Origin: Picochlorum sp. 'celeri'
Taxonomy: Eukaryota; Chlorophyta; Trebouxiophyceae
Reading direction: 5' to 3'
Assembly: GCA_010909725.1 (NCBI GenBank)
Contig: JAACMV010000021.1
Location: 351,497-415,496, forward strand
Length of the DNA stretch: 64,000 nt
Numbering within the stretch: position 1 is the stretch's first letter; every line of letters begins with the position of its first letter. The notes under the pieces were generated by a model. It saw nothing but the letters and a program-made list of their open reading frames with translations, was not told the DNA's origin and did no database searches. Shown here piece by piece: positions 19,723-29,958 of the stretch. A program made the position numbers and the translations under genes.

Positions 19723-20629
19723 ATGGCTTGTGTAAATTCGCCCATCATGGTAAAAAAAAAACCACCTGTCGGTGGTGGCGTTGCTGACGTGGACATTCAC
19801 TCTTCCACGTGGATGGGACAATATGTATGCGTGCCCATCCCATCCGACACAACCATTTTTATTGTGTACATTTCAATAACAACACTAATGATATTTGTAA
19901 CTGCGACAATGAACAACGGACTGCTCCCGTACTGGGGACTGTCGACTGTGTGCAGCAGTGTGGGGTTTCTGCACCCTGTGTACACGATATCGTATGGATA
20001 CGGATTATCCATGCTTGCGCAGTCCGCCTATAGATTTTGGAATAAAGACTCTATCGATACAATTGGAAAGATACATCTGGGACTTGTTGGACTGTATGGG
20101 GTTCGAATGGTGTCCTTTTTATTGTGGAGGTCTAGCTTGAAGAGTTACAAAGCATACCAGGAAAGGGATTCTACAAAAAAAGAGGAGAGACAAAGTATAT
20201 AAGACATCTCAGATTGCTGGAATGGTGGTGGGGTGTTCAGCGCTGTATATGGGTATGTTTGTGCCTGCATTCTTCAATTCTATGGAGAAGGATAGTATGA
20301 TGTCAGGAGACATACCCAACGCAATGTCTATTGTGGGTCTGGGTGTGGCTACGATTGGCCTTGCATTAGAAAGGATATGATGTTAAAAATCAGTTGGATT
20401 TGAGAAGAATGCTGTTCAATCTCCATCCACCCGGAGGCCATATAGGGTCAATTATAATTACATTGGTGAGGCCCTCTTCTGGATTGGAGGGTTCCTAGGA
20501 GCAACACGAACGTTTACTGGACCCTTGAGGTTCCTGGGAGCACTCCCAGCGGTAGCAGGAATAGCGGCTGGTATGTTTTCTGAGGGGGTAGGACGGTACA
20601 AGAGAAGGCGGGCAAAGAAAGAACAATAA
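19723..20629 (+). CDS. DUF1295 / steroid-5-alpha-reductase-like membrane protein, frame-broken
   Basis: The first frame (ATG 19723) reads several membrane helices and a conserved loop (YGVRMVSFLLWR) and stops at 20202. Coding continues in other frames: GMFVPAFFNSMEKDSM with GVATIGLALE to ~20380, then RRPYRVNYNYIGEALFW to a TAA at 20627-20629. The order matches DUF1295 proteins (arginine-rich loop, helices, then a GLWRY-RHPNY-GE type motif). The breaks lie at a run of seven A near 20175 and around 20375-20400. Removing or adding one base at each would restore one protein of ~300 residues. It is either a recent pseudogene or, more likely, consensus error. Confidence 0.6.
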
Positions 20630-20745
20630 CCCAATGAGAATTACAATTCATTCATCCATCACTCTCACGATGCATGTATAAACAATATATATTTAGTATG
20701 TCGAACAGAAAAGCATTCAAGAAAGGAAAAAACACAAAAAGATGG

Positions 20746-21885
20746 TCATGGATTGGTGAATGACGCTGTCATGCTACCACCAGGACCGCGCCGTGCCACT
20801 CTCCCACTTCGTCCTATAGAGTTATTTTGCATTCCCTTTGTAATATATGACATCCCGACTTCGTAGAGAATTGGGAGGACTGGAAACAAGAATGATTCCC
20901 AATACACGAGAGAAAAGTTGCTCTGCACTGGCAGGGATATTTCCAAACACATATCCAGCCCAACACACAAGACAGTCCACAAGGCAGCCCCAAACACATT
21001 GTAAAAGGCAAATGTTTGATACGCCATGGATCCAACGCCGGCCACAAATGGAGCAAATGTCCTTACAATAGGAACAAATCGAGCCAGCACGATTGTTTTC
21101 CCTCCGTATTTTTCGTAAAATGACTCTGTCTTTTCACATATTCTGCCTTGACCAGCTTGGACTCCATCGCTCTCTTCCCCAAAAACTTTCCAATCGAGTA
21201 GTTCACGGCATCGCCGAGAGTCGCGGCTGTCATATACAGCGTCAATAAGACGGCAATATTCAGTTTACCGAGACCTGCCAAGGCGCCAGTGGCAAAGAGG
21301 AGAGAATCCCCCGGAAGCAATGGTGTCACAACAAGCCCAGTCTCTGCAAACACAATGGCAAACAAAATCCCATATGTCAGCACGCCGAATCGGGAGACAA
21401 TATCCCCGAGATGGACATCAAGATGAAGGACAAACGATACAGCCTTCTTCACCATATGCACCATGGAACTCTCGCTTCCCTGTGCCACTGGCACGGCATC
21501 TGTTGCTGCTGCCAAGGCACCCTCTGGCATCATCATCATCATTGTCACAGCAATAGCACACATTAGGCACGCCAATGTGACACCAAACGAACGCCTTTTT
21601 GATATACTGTCTGCACTCTCCATCAAAGTCGTTCCTTCTATCTACTGCTCCCGTGTGGGACAGAGAAGAAGAGCACACAGATGGAATAATAGTTGTGGAT
21701 CTGCAAAGGGGATTGGTTCCAGATATCCGCCTTCTTGGCACAGAACCCACCTTACATATGCCATTTTGTTGATAATTCATCACATCGTGGCCTTTAGACT
21801 TCATTCCAGAGCCTTTGGAGAAGAGAGAAGAAACAACGCCATTCGTGATGACCTTTTGACAAGGGCCGACAGAAATGATTCCCAT
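20746..21885 (-). CDS. DedA / VTT (SNARE-associated) family membrane protein, plastid-type, frame-broken
   Basis: DedA-family proteins are lipid scramblase/transporter-like integral membrane proteins. Three parts are visible. 21885-~21630 reads a Ser/Arg-rich leader like a transit peptide (MGIISVGPCQKV...). 21623-~21120 reads ALAAATDAVPVAQ and the core FAETGLVVTPLLPGDSLLFA and GDAVNYSIGKFLGKRAM. ~21110-20746 reads ARFVPIVRTFAPFVAGVG, the family's signature. Single-base shifts near 21630, near 21128 (in an A run), near 20958 (a G run) and near 20875 separate the frames, while the protein sequence between them is well conserved. If the leader frame is not part of the gene, the start is ATG 21623. 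Without frame correction no full protein is made. Confidence 0.72.
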
Positions 21886-22355
21886 CGCGTCTTTCAATAG
21901 TCGAGCAGATTTGCGATGAAAAAAATAATATTTGACACTGCAGTGTGCTTGGGAGGTACCTGTTCGGGTATGAATTCCCTCGAGCGAGTTTGGATCAGGT
22001 TGGCTAGAGGCCAAATCAACAAATATTCAAATATCTGGGTTTGAACTTGTGATTGATAGCAGGCGCTGGTTCATGTGAAACCAAAAGTCATTGGCGATCA
22101 AGAGCACGGAATAGTAGTATATACATCTTGAGAAGAAAACCATCATTCACCGAAAGACTACAGAAGTAAGAAAAATCTACTCAAATCGACTTGAGATCAA
22201 CCTCAGTTGTTCTCTCCGCCTTATACTCTGAAGAGAAGGAATTATGTGATCAAAGAACACTCATGCGGGTACATACTGGCATCAAAAACCTCTGGATTGT
22301 TGTTTGGAAGAATCTCCAAATTCAGAACCACACATCTATCTACGAGATGTACACA
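21886..22355. other. Intergenic spacer
   Basis: About 470 bases between the DedA start and the stop of the secreted protein gene. No feature recognised. Confidence 0.3.
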
Positions 22356-25128
22356 CTAGGATGACATGGATATACAGTCCAAGTGTCCATTAGGATGGCT
22401 CCATACTGGGTTTCTGATATCTGGAGCCAGGAAAATATTGTTTCCGGAGAGATATTTTCCATTATCCACTGTAAATATGATTTGATATCCAGATAAGCCT
22501 GCACTTATGATGTCGCCTGAAAATTCGGCATCCGTAGGCATTGGTGTCACAGTGACCCATGCGATGGATTGTACTGTGACATCTTCTGTGTAGTACAGAG
22601 ATGAACCTTTAGCCACGACAGCAGCATTGCCGCTGAGGCTGACCCAAGACACGGGATTTGTCACGCCGGCTGGAAGAGAAATGGTTCCATCAAAGGATGC
22701 TGTTGTGACATCTGACATGTATGGGCACGCTCGATGTTCCTGCTCCAACTGCCCGTGTTCCGCTGAGCGACATCTGAAGAACCAGAGCCAGATCCACTTG
22801 TCGTCACCACATTGCAGCCACAAGATCGTTGGTGTAAAAGATATTTGAAACCTGTACCTTGGAATAATGCCTGCTTGTTATCCCCAATACTGACAATGGT
22901 GCCCGTTTGATCTGTCGCAATCCAGCTTGCTGATACCCCAGGATTGTCGCTTGAGTATACCTTGTTTGTTCCCACAAAAATAGCGGCACCGTTTGTGCCG
23001 CTTAAACTGCATGCATCTGTTCTATACTGAGTACCCAAGGCAACCCAGGAGGATCCTGCAGTTGGCGAATTTATGTCAGGGTTATAAAACAGCATTCCAC
23101 CTTGGTTGACTCCAAGAATCTTGAAAACAGGCGGTGTGCACCCAGTCATCACTGAGATGCTGACGTTGCCACAGTAGATTTCTGATCAACAGTTAAACTC
23201 TGGACGTCGCACACATAATTTGCCTGAGGGCTCAATGGTGTGACGCGAGCCGAGTTTGTGCTGGACCCAATCGTCACAACGGTCGCTGCCAAAGGCGCTG
23301 TCGCCAACAACGCCCTCCTGGCCGCTGGTGCTGTGATATATGGACCCTTGCAGGTCACTGTATATCCCAAAATACCCGTTCGATCAACTGGTGGGGTGAA
23401 TGATACATCCAGTCCACCGACTGGGCAGTCATCGTTGTAGGGTGTCATAGTGACTCCTGTTGGAGGATCTGGCACTCTGGGTGTTGGTGGCGGCTGGATC
23501 GGATTCGGCAGCCAAGGTTTCCGACATCTGTGACACTGCCAAAAACTCCAAGGTCCTTCTTTGAGCGTGTAAGGTGGAGGTACTGTCGTGAGCTGCTGCA
23601 CGAGACTAGAGGCTTCTTGGGCAGAGGGATATGTTACTGTGCCGGTGACCACCGCACTCCCTGGAAGCACAGATTAGAATACTGCATTTGCCACCAGGCT
23701 GTACATATTAATATTTGCACAGACTCGTTTCTCATCGTCTGGATCAAATGAATCGAAAGCGATATTGGAACCAATGTATTTGAGAGAAAAAGAGTACCCG
23801 ACTCTGCAACCCTGGGAGCTGGGCCCCCAGAATAAAACACAGACAAGCCCATTTGACCTCTCAGTCACGTCTCCATTGCTACATTTACCCACAGCATCAA
23901 TAAGTTATATCCAGCATACTTAAGGGGGCACCGAGAGCACCTTCTGAGCTCAGAACCTGGTCTGGAAGCAGACACTTCAAACAGTCCTCTGCAAGTGAAC
24001 CAACACTGCTTGCCATTGCAGTGATCACAATAGATGAGACATGAGCAGCCAGCATTACCACCGAGCGCATTTACGACTACATTGACATATCCAGAAGAAG
24101 TTGAACTTGGTGCAGATATTGTAGTACCTGGAATAGACATTGGTGACGTTTGAGGTGATGGTGGGGTAGGTGGGGAAACAGGAGGCGAAAGTGGAGCTGG
24201 TGCTGGAGGTGGTGGTGGTGAGACAACCGGTGCCAAATCATAACGCCTCACCAATTTCCACGCTACATAATCTGTGGATTCTTCAGCATCCTTTGGACCA
24301 ATTCTGCCTGCATGCTGCAATCCTTTACACCAAGGTACCGCAAACATACAGCAGGCTTGTTTGATTGCAATCAATGCAAAGGTACCAACTGCATCGTCAA
24401 TTGGGCGGACTGTCCACACCTGAGAGTCTATGTTATCTTTCTCTTGGGTATCGTTCAAGAATAATCCATTTCCATATGGAGGAATCACGCATGTGCCCTT
24501 GTATTCGGGGGTTGCCATAGAAACTGCTCATGAACCCAAGGCACTTGGCTTCGGACCCAACATCTGGATTGGATGAATGCCTGCACAGACACCTCGGCCT
24601 CTTCATCGGAGGAATCAGACACTCGGATCATCCATTCTCTCCACATCATTGACTCGCTGGGTCCTCGCAGGACAGGCCCGGCTGTCAATTTGGATGGACA
24701 AGGATGCTGAACATGTCCTGTTGTGAACCCCAAAAACTCTGCAACAACATCAATGTGGCATTAATAGAACCCCTGCTGTTCGCAGGCATCACACGAAACT
24801 AGTGGATGGCTAGAACCTATCAATATTCAAATCTCCGCAGGAGACTCGAAGGCGAATATCTCAACGATCCTGGCTGGTAGCATCGTAATACCTACCACAA
24901 CTCACCTCGAGAGGGAGATTCACATCCAGATCGGGCCGACGCCAGCTCGAGAGCATACACTCCGTCCTTCAAATCCGCAAGGGACGTAACGTCTTGTTTT
25001 CCGCTGGAATTAGTTTCCAATCATCTTTGTTCAGATAGCCATCACCGTCAATCCGTGCGGATGCACCAAGGCTCCCCCAAAGAAGCAGGGGGACGACGAG
25101 CGCGCACAAGTTTCGTGGCCGTCACCAT
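22356..25128 (-). CDS. Large secreted multidomain protein: EF-hand-like loop, Pro-rich linker, Fn3-like and propeller-like repeats; frame-broken
   Basis: The minus strand codes almost continuously from ATG 25128 to ~22356, but in shifting frames. Parts in order: a signal peptide (ALVVPLLLWGSLGASA); a Ca-loop-like DGDGYLNKDDW; an exon end with donor GTGAGTT near 24905 and an acceptor near 24755; a Cys-containing domain with GTCVIPPYGNGLFLND; a run of PPPPPAPAPLSPP type like hydroxyproline-rich algal wall proteins; Cys-rich GGNAGCSCLIYCDHCNG; an Fn3-like segment (VPDPPTGVTMTPY); and two units with GSSWVALG or VSWVSLSG and FVGTNKVY or KGSSLYY, resembling tectonin-type blades. Several one-base breaks can be placed (e.g. 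near 25097 and 25017). Probable extracellular-matrix or cell-wall role; no enzyme motif. Confidence 0.55.
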
Positions 25129-25531
25129 ATTTTCTCTGCCTGTTTCGTTTCGCAAGAAACTTTCTCGATTGTATTTAGATTGAAAAGTAGTTACCTTGGA
25201 TGATACAAATTTGGATTTGCGAATCAACACGATCACTTGCCTCATCTGTAGCGACGCCAAATTCAAATCTCCGCCAAAATCTCCGCGGACGCCGGCCTGG
25301 CGGGAGTATTGTGTGCTACGATTAACACTTGAACTTGACGACTGGTCCTCCAGTACGAATTGCTGCCCCCCGAAGTCGCCGAAATATGCTAGCAGCATTT
25401 AAAGGATAATGAAACAGGCCATACACATCAGGTAATACTTCAAAGTAGAGTACCATCGCTACTGTGTTAAGCTGGTATCTTGCCACCTTGGAAAAAACTT
25501 TCAAATTTGGGCACAAGCACATCTCACTGGA
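25129..25531. other. Upstream region of the secreted-protein gene
   Basis: About 400 bases. The frame stays open upstream of the ATG on the minus strand, to about 25398, but it has no signal-like features and is best read as leader or promoter. Confidence 0.3.
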
Positions 25532-25798
25532 TCACAAGCCCCACCGTAGTCTACACTGTCCATGGGACTCCTTGGCATCGAGACACATCCTAGCCAAGGA
25601 TTCCATTGCACGTTGCCAATGTGGTCCGTGAGTTTCGCTCCCTCTCAGGACCTCGTAATACAGCCGTTCAGCCACCTGGCGTATATCGACAAATATGTAT
25701 CGCCCAACCCCACACGCCTTTGACCGGACACGTCTTGCCCTAGACACGCATTTGTCTATTGTCCCATGATTCACCTCCAGTCCACACACATGTGCCAT
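25532..25798 (-). CDS. Short hypothetical protein
   Basis: An unbroken frame of 88 residues from ATG 25798 (MAHVCGLEVNHG...), basic in its first half, with several Cys and ending CRLRWGL. In-frame ATGs exist up to 25840, which would overlap the divergent RNF25-like start. No family recognised. The lack of indels in an otherwise error-rich stretch is weak support. It may also be chance. Confidence 0.3.
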   Translation of the reverse strand: MAHVCGLEVNHGTIDKCVSRARRVRSKACGVGRYIFVDIRQVAERLYYEVLRGSETHGPHWQRAMESLARMCLDAKESHGQCRLRWGL

Positions 25799-25814
25799 TC
25801 TCAGATAAAAGATA

Positions 25815-26665
25815 ATGCAAGACAGTGATGGGGATGTCATTGAAGAGGAATTGCAAGCACTGTACGCGTGCTAACCCAGACGTGCCGGTGACTGTTCAAA
25901 AAAAAAATTGACGACGAATGGCGACGTTCATGTCATCAGAGTACCCATTTCTCCTCGATACATTGATGATCATGAATCATTTGTGAAAATGACTCTCGAG
26001 TTGAGGGTATTACCAGACTATCCAAGCACAGCAGTGGAGGTGGTTGTTGGGGAGTTCAAGGGACTAGATGGGCGTGCTGAAAATGCGATAGAAACTAGAA
26101 TGCGAGAAGAAGCAATGCATATGAAGGGCGAGATGGTTCTTGGGCATCTCATAGAGACTGGATTTGACCTCATGGATGAATACAACAGACCACAAAGCAC
26201 TTGTGTGTTTTGCTTGGGAACCTGTGACATCGACTGAAGATGTCGTCAAATTACCTTGTTATCATTGTTTCCATCGCTCATGCTTTACCGCATGGTATGT
26301 GTGGGAAACAAAGAGCAATTCGGAATCGTGTCGAGGAGCTGAAGCGAGAACATAATATGAACCAAAGCATGATTGACAAGGCAATGGAGGAAGAAGGCAT
26401 TCATGCATCAGATGCATTGCCTTCGGAATACATATTCCCTTGTCCTTGTTGCCGAGTTCAGTGCAATCCTACGAGTGTCTCCATGCACATGGATGATGCG
26501 GGGTACGCAGATGATGGGCCGATAGTAGCCTCACCAGAAGACGGGTCTGTGTCAACGTTGCCCAAATCTGTACGGGAGCTTGTATACAAGGAGCAGGCTC
26601 GTTTCTCCGAAATATTGCGCCTTCAAGAGAAGAATAATTGCCTCAACTCGTGTTCGAGGTCATGA
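25815..26665 (+). CDS. RWD-RING E3 ubiquitin ligase, RNF25-like; frame-broken
   Basis: RNF25 (AO7)-type ligases have an N-terminal RWD domain and a RING that recruits E2 enzymes. From ATG 25815 the sequence reads VIEEELQALYA (RWD start), then after a break at 25870-25910 NGDVHVIRVPISPRY and LRVLPDYPSTAVEVVV (RWD core), then CVFCL at ~26210. After another break, KLPCYHCFHRSCFTAW completes the RING's first half. After a third, FPCPCCRV supplies its last Cys pair (~26440). The breaks sit at GGG and A10 runs (e.g. near 26218 and 26304), where one base more or less restores the frame. Domain order and the wide RING spacing fit RNF25. Confidence 0.68.
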
Positions 26666-26692
26666 CAATGACGTATATCTTTATTATTATTC

Positions 26693-27218
26693 TTACAGGC
26701 TCCAATTCTCTGGATCTACAATAGCCACCGGATGCCTGCAATTCTTTGATACATACGCCGCTACACTACCAACATTACCAACAAATCTATCCTTCTCCTG
26801 CGAATCTTTGTTATGCCGCGCAATCACAACCAACTCTGACTTTATAGTATCTGCACACTTGAGAATAGTCTGACCAATCTTCTCAGCCTTTGCATCATGA
26901 TTCTCAGCAAATAGATGAATTTCATAAGGAACAAACTTCTCTTCTAACACAGGAACAAACCGACGCTCAATTGCCTTCTTTGCTGCCAGAATTTTTGCTT
27001 CTTCGTGATGCTTCCCTGGCTGTGAAAAATGAATACGCCGTTCCAGGTCCCGGGTGAAACACCTCCATGGGAGGTTTCAGTGACTTGACAACATACATCA
27101 GATGAAATTTATCCCCATCTCTATATATCTCTCTGACAGCCCATCGACAGGCTGCTGCTGCTGCGTCAGTATCTTCGGCACAAATTCCAATCACACGAGC
27201 ATGGCCTGAAGATGCCAT
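26693..27218 (-). CDS. Universal stress protein (UspA) domain protein, one frameshift
   Basis: Small nucleotide-binding alpha/beta protein of the USP family. From ATG 27218 the frame reads VIGICAEDTDAAAAACRWAV and FHLMYVVK (strand-helix-strand of USP), up to a GG near 27045. There one extra base shifts it. The continuation reads EEAKILAAKKAIERRFVP, then VVIARHNKD and GNVGSVAAYVSKNCRHPVAIV, the ATP-binding Gly motif and last strand. Corrected length is ~175 residues. It converges with the RNF25-like gene (28 bases between stops). Confidence 0.72.
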
Positions 27219-28126
27219 TGCTACCTCTCTCTACTAATACAATACGTCAGATTGCTTCTACATAAGAAGGAATGTACACTATGAGGTGGCTATGGAGCAT
27301 AAACCCAATGCTATGCTCACGTATGGCTCTCTTGGATGGATGTCCCAATCGACACGCCCGTCTTGTGGGGGAGAACAAGGGCATCTTGTGGGCACCAGAT
27401 GGCCCTCGAGTTTTTCGGGGGCGCCCTGTCCGGCCGACCGCATCGGCGTGGTCGGTGTTCCTGTAGATCGACAGAAAGCGCCGGTGGAAGGCGTGTGTGG
27501 ATGGGATTGGATGATTCTTGCACGGGGCTGATGAACAACACGTTGCTGCTCGGTGGGATGCGGCACTGTCCCAATCTTGGCTGCGCGATTGTTGCACATA
27601 GGTCGCCAAGACTGTAACTTTTAGGCATTAAAATTGTAAAAGTATTCGATAGTGTTCATCGCTTTGTTTGTTGATTGCGTTGTTGGTGACGTGCGTGGGC
27701 GAGTATGAGTCAGAATCTTCCACAGAATCACCGAGGAGCGTCGTGCGGGGTGAGTCCTGTAAGGAAGTAGGACGCCGTTATAGCGAATTAAGAGTGATAT
27801 TTTTGCTTTTCGAATAGCAGATTGGACTCTTTACGGGCCAATCGTGTATAGATACCAAAACGCCGAGGGATTGCAGGTTTTGCGTTGCGTGAAATCCGCG
27901 GGATTGAAACTGTTGTAGAGCATTAAATACGTATTAAAATACATAAGTAAAGGTATGTTGATGAAACCTGATGAGAATATGCGTGTCCTGAGTTGGCGGG
28001 GAAGAAACTGCCAGTAGCTGGAAGGTGGGGAGGAGGCGAGCCCCGTCAGCCCTCGGACGAGTCGCCAAGTGCATCATTCTTTACAGCGAGTTGATTGATT
28101 TCTGTGTGGGATGCAAGGTGGTTAGA
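27219..28126. other. Gene-free spacer with a G+C-rich island
   Basis: About 900 bases. Bases ~27330-27560 are clearly richer in G+C than the surroundings and are open in several frames on both strands, yet no frame shows a recognisable domain. A short hairpin (GTCCT / AGGAC) lies near 27751-27774. The rest is A+T-rich and presumably holds the promoter of the secreted repeat protein. Confidence 0.3.
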
Positions 28127-29950
28127 ATGAAAAATAAAAAGTGCCATGTGCTGAGCTGGCGAGGACTGGTCATTGTGCTGCTGGTGCTGCTTGGTTGTAG
28201 AGAGGCACAAGCCCAACTTCCGCCTGGCTGGGATACCCCGATTGGTTGGTGCGGCTGCCGCTGATGCCCAGCCCACAATACCATTGGATGCAGGGGCAGC
28301 AGATACGCAGCCAATTGGGGCTGGGATAACGACTCCAGCTGCTGAGGCTCAGCCCACAATACCATTGGATGCGGGGGCAGCTGATACGCAGCCTATTGGC
28401 GCTGGGATAACGACTCCAGCTGCTGCTGATCAGAATACTCCTCAACAAAATCCAGGAGTAGTATACAGGAGAGCAGCAAATACGCAGCCAATTGGAGCTG
28501 GAACAACGACTCCAGCGGCTGCTGATCAGAATACGCCTCAACAAAATCCAGGAGTGGATGCAGGAGCAGCAAATACGCAGCCAAATCGGAGCTGCAACAA
28601 CGACTCCAGCGGCTGCTGATCAGAATAATCAACAGCCTGCTCAAGCTACAGAACAGCCTGCACAACCTGCAGAATCAAAATCCAGTGTGGATGCTGGAGC
28701 GGCACAAACACAGCCGATTGGGGCAGATAGCAGATCCTCAAAATGTACCGGCTACTGATTCTACGATACCAGGAGTCAGATCCCAACAGAGGTGGAGTCT
28801 GGAGAAGAAGAAGGTGCTGAACCAGTTGTTGAAGAGGCGCCCGCTTCCCCCAAAGAATTGGGAATTTTTGCCTCAAGACAAGACAATGATCTTTGGTTTG
28901 GAGATCACAGGTCCTTCTCTTGTGCCATGGACCAAGACAAGTCGTGGAACTTTGTCCAAACTCTGGCATGAATTTGTTTCTTCCATCAAACCCGAGTAAA
29001 TGATATTGAGGTGTTGGAGTTACGGATAGTTACAGAAACGCAAGTAGAAAAAGAAACTCCTGGCTCAGAGAAGCAGATGATGATATGGAGAGTGGTAGTC
29101 AGATGAGAGTCGGCTGTAAATACAAATAGTATTCGAGTAGAAAGTGAAGTCAGATCACTGATTCAAGCAATTCAGGAGCGGTGAACTAGCAGAAGATTTA
29201 AGCATTGCTCTAGGAACTGATATTGAGAATATAACAATTGATAAACAGACCCAGAGATTCTTCCATAACGATAGTGTTGCTTGATCCTAATGAAAGTACA
29301 GGAGGAAGTCTCCAGGCTGGATTATTGGAGCCATAGTTGGGAGGTATAATAATTTGATCCCAATACCAGCCTATTTGTTGTATAAGAGGAGTAAGAGGGA
29401 AGCATATTGAGGCACTTGCAAAGCAGCAAGCAGAGGCTGCTGCAGCAAGGCAGCGTATGCAGTCCTAGAATATTAAATTCTACTGGTGGAAAGTCATTCT
29501 CATATCAAGGAAGGCGATAATCTGAGTGGATTAGAGATGGTCAGGGAGATTTATCCAAGTAATTTACCTCCGCTCAATACACCCGGGTATGTCACTGGAC
29601 GCCAGTATTCCGGCAACTGGCATTCTCGGCTCAAACAGTGGTTTCTTAGAACCTCAGAGATCCAATAAGTCAACTTGGAACTCCTGGATATGCAGGCAAT
29701 TCGCCAACAAGGGCATGGCAGCAGCAACAGCAGAGAGCACCCTCTACCAGCAGAATTCGCTTGGTCCTGGAGGGATGCCTCCAGTCAACAGAGTTGCATC
29801 CTACACTAATGGCAGACATGCCTCAGGTTCGGTGTATCCAGTGAGATATTCTGGTTCTGGGGTCTCCATCCAGCTCGTCTGGAAATTTATCAGAGCCCAG
29901 AAGGTAGTAAAATTTCCGGAAAGTACTTGTGTCGTTCAAATTGTGAGTTT
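28127..29950 (+). CDS. Secreted or membrane-anchored Ala/Thr/Pro/Gln repeat protein, frame-broken
   Basis: ATG 28127 opens a good signal peptide (LVIVLLVLLGCREAQA). The frame then breaks near 28245. Bases 28265-28720 encode imperfect tandem units of ~24-28 residues such as DAGAADTQPIGAGITTPAA and AADQNTPQQNPGV, read in two frames. Further on are fragments of an alpha/beta domain (FGLEITGPSLVPWT; GELAEDLSIALGTDIENITI), a membrane helix near 29325-29390 (GWIIGAIVG, then LIPIPAYLLYKRSKREA) and a Gln/Ser-rich tail. Order suggests a type I surface protein. Many frame shifts lie between the parts, so exact ends are uncertain. Confidence 0.5.
28265..28720 (+). repeat. Imperfect coding tandem repeats (~72-84 bases per unit)
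   Basis: About six units share the words TTGGxGCTGG, ACGACTCCAGC, GCTGCTGATCAGAATA and CAACAAAATCCAGGAGT. The first two units carry CAGCCCACAATACCATTGGATGC in the place where later ones carry the AATCCAGGAGT word. Such repeats are prone to copy-number change and to assembly collapse. Confidence 0.75.
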
Positions 29951-29958
29951 CATAATGT

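Noticed and set aside
25870..26330. 12- to 21-base GT...AG segments in the RNF25-like gene, as nucleomorph-type mini-introns
   Set aside because: Clear introns here are 46 bases or longer, and the same breaks are explained by one-base errors at homopolymers.
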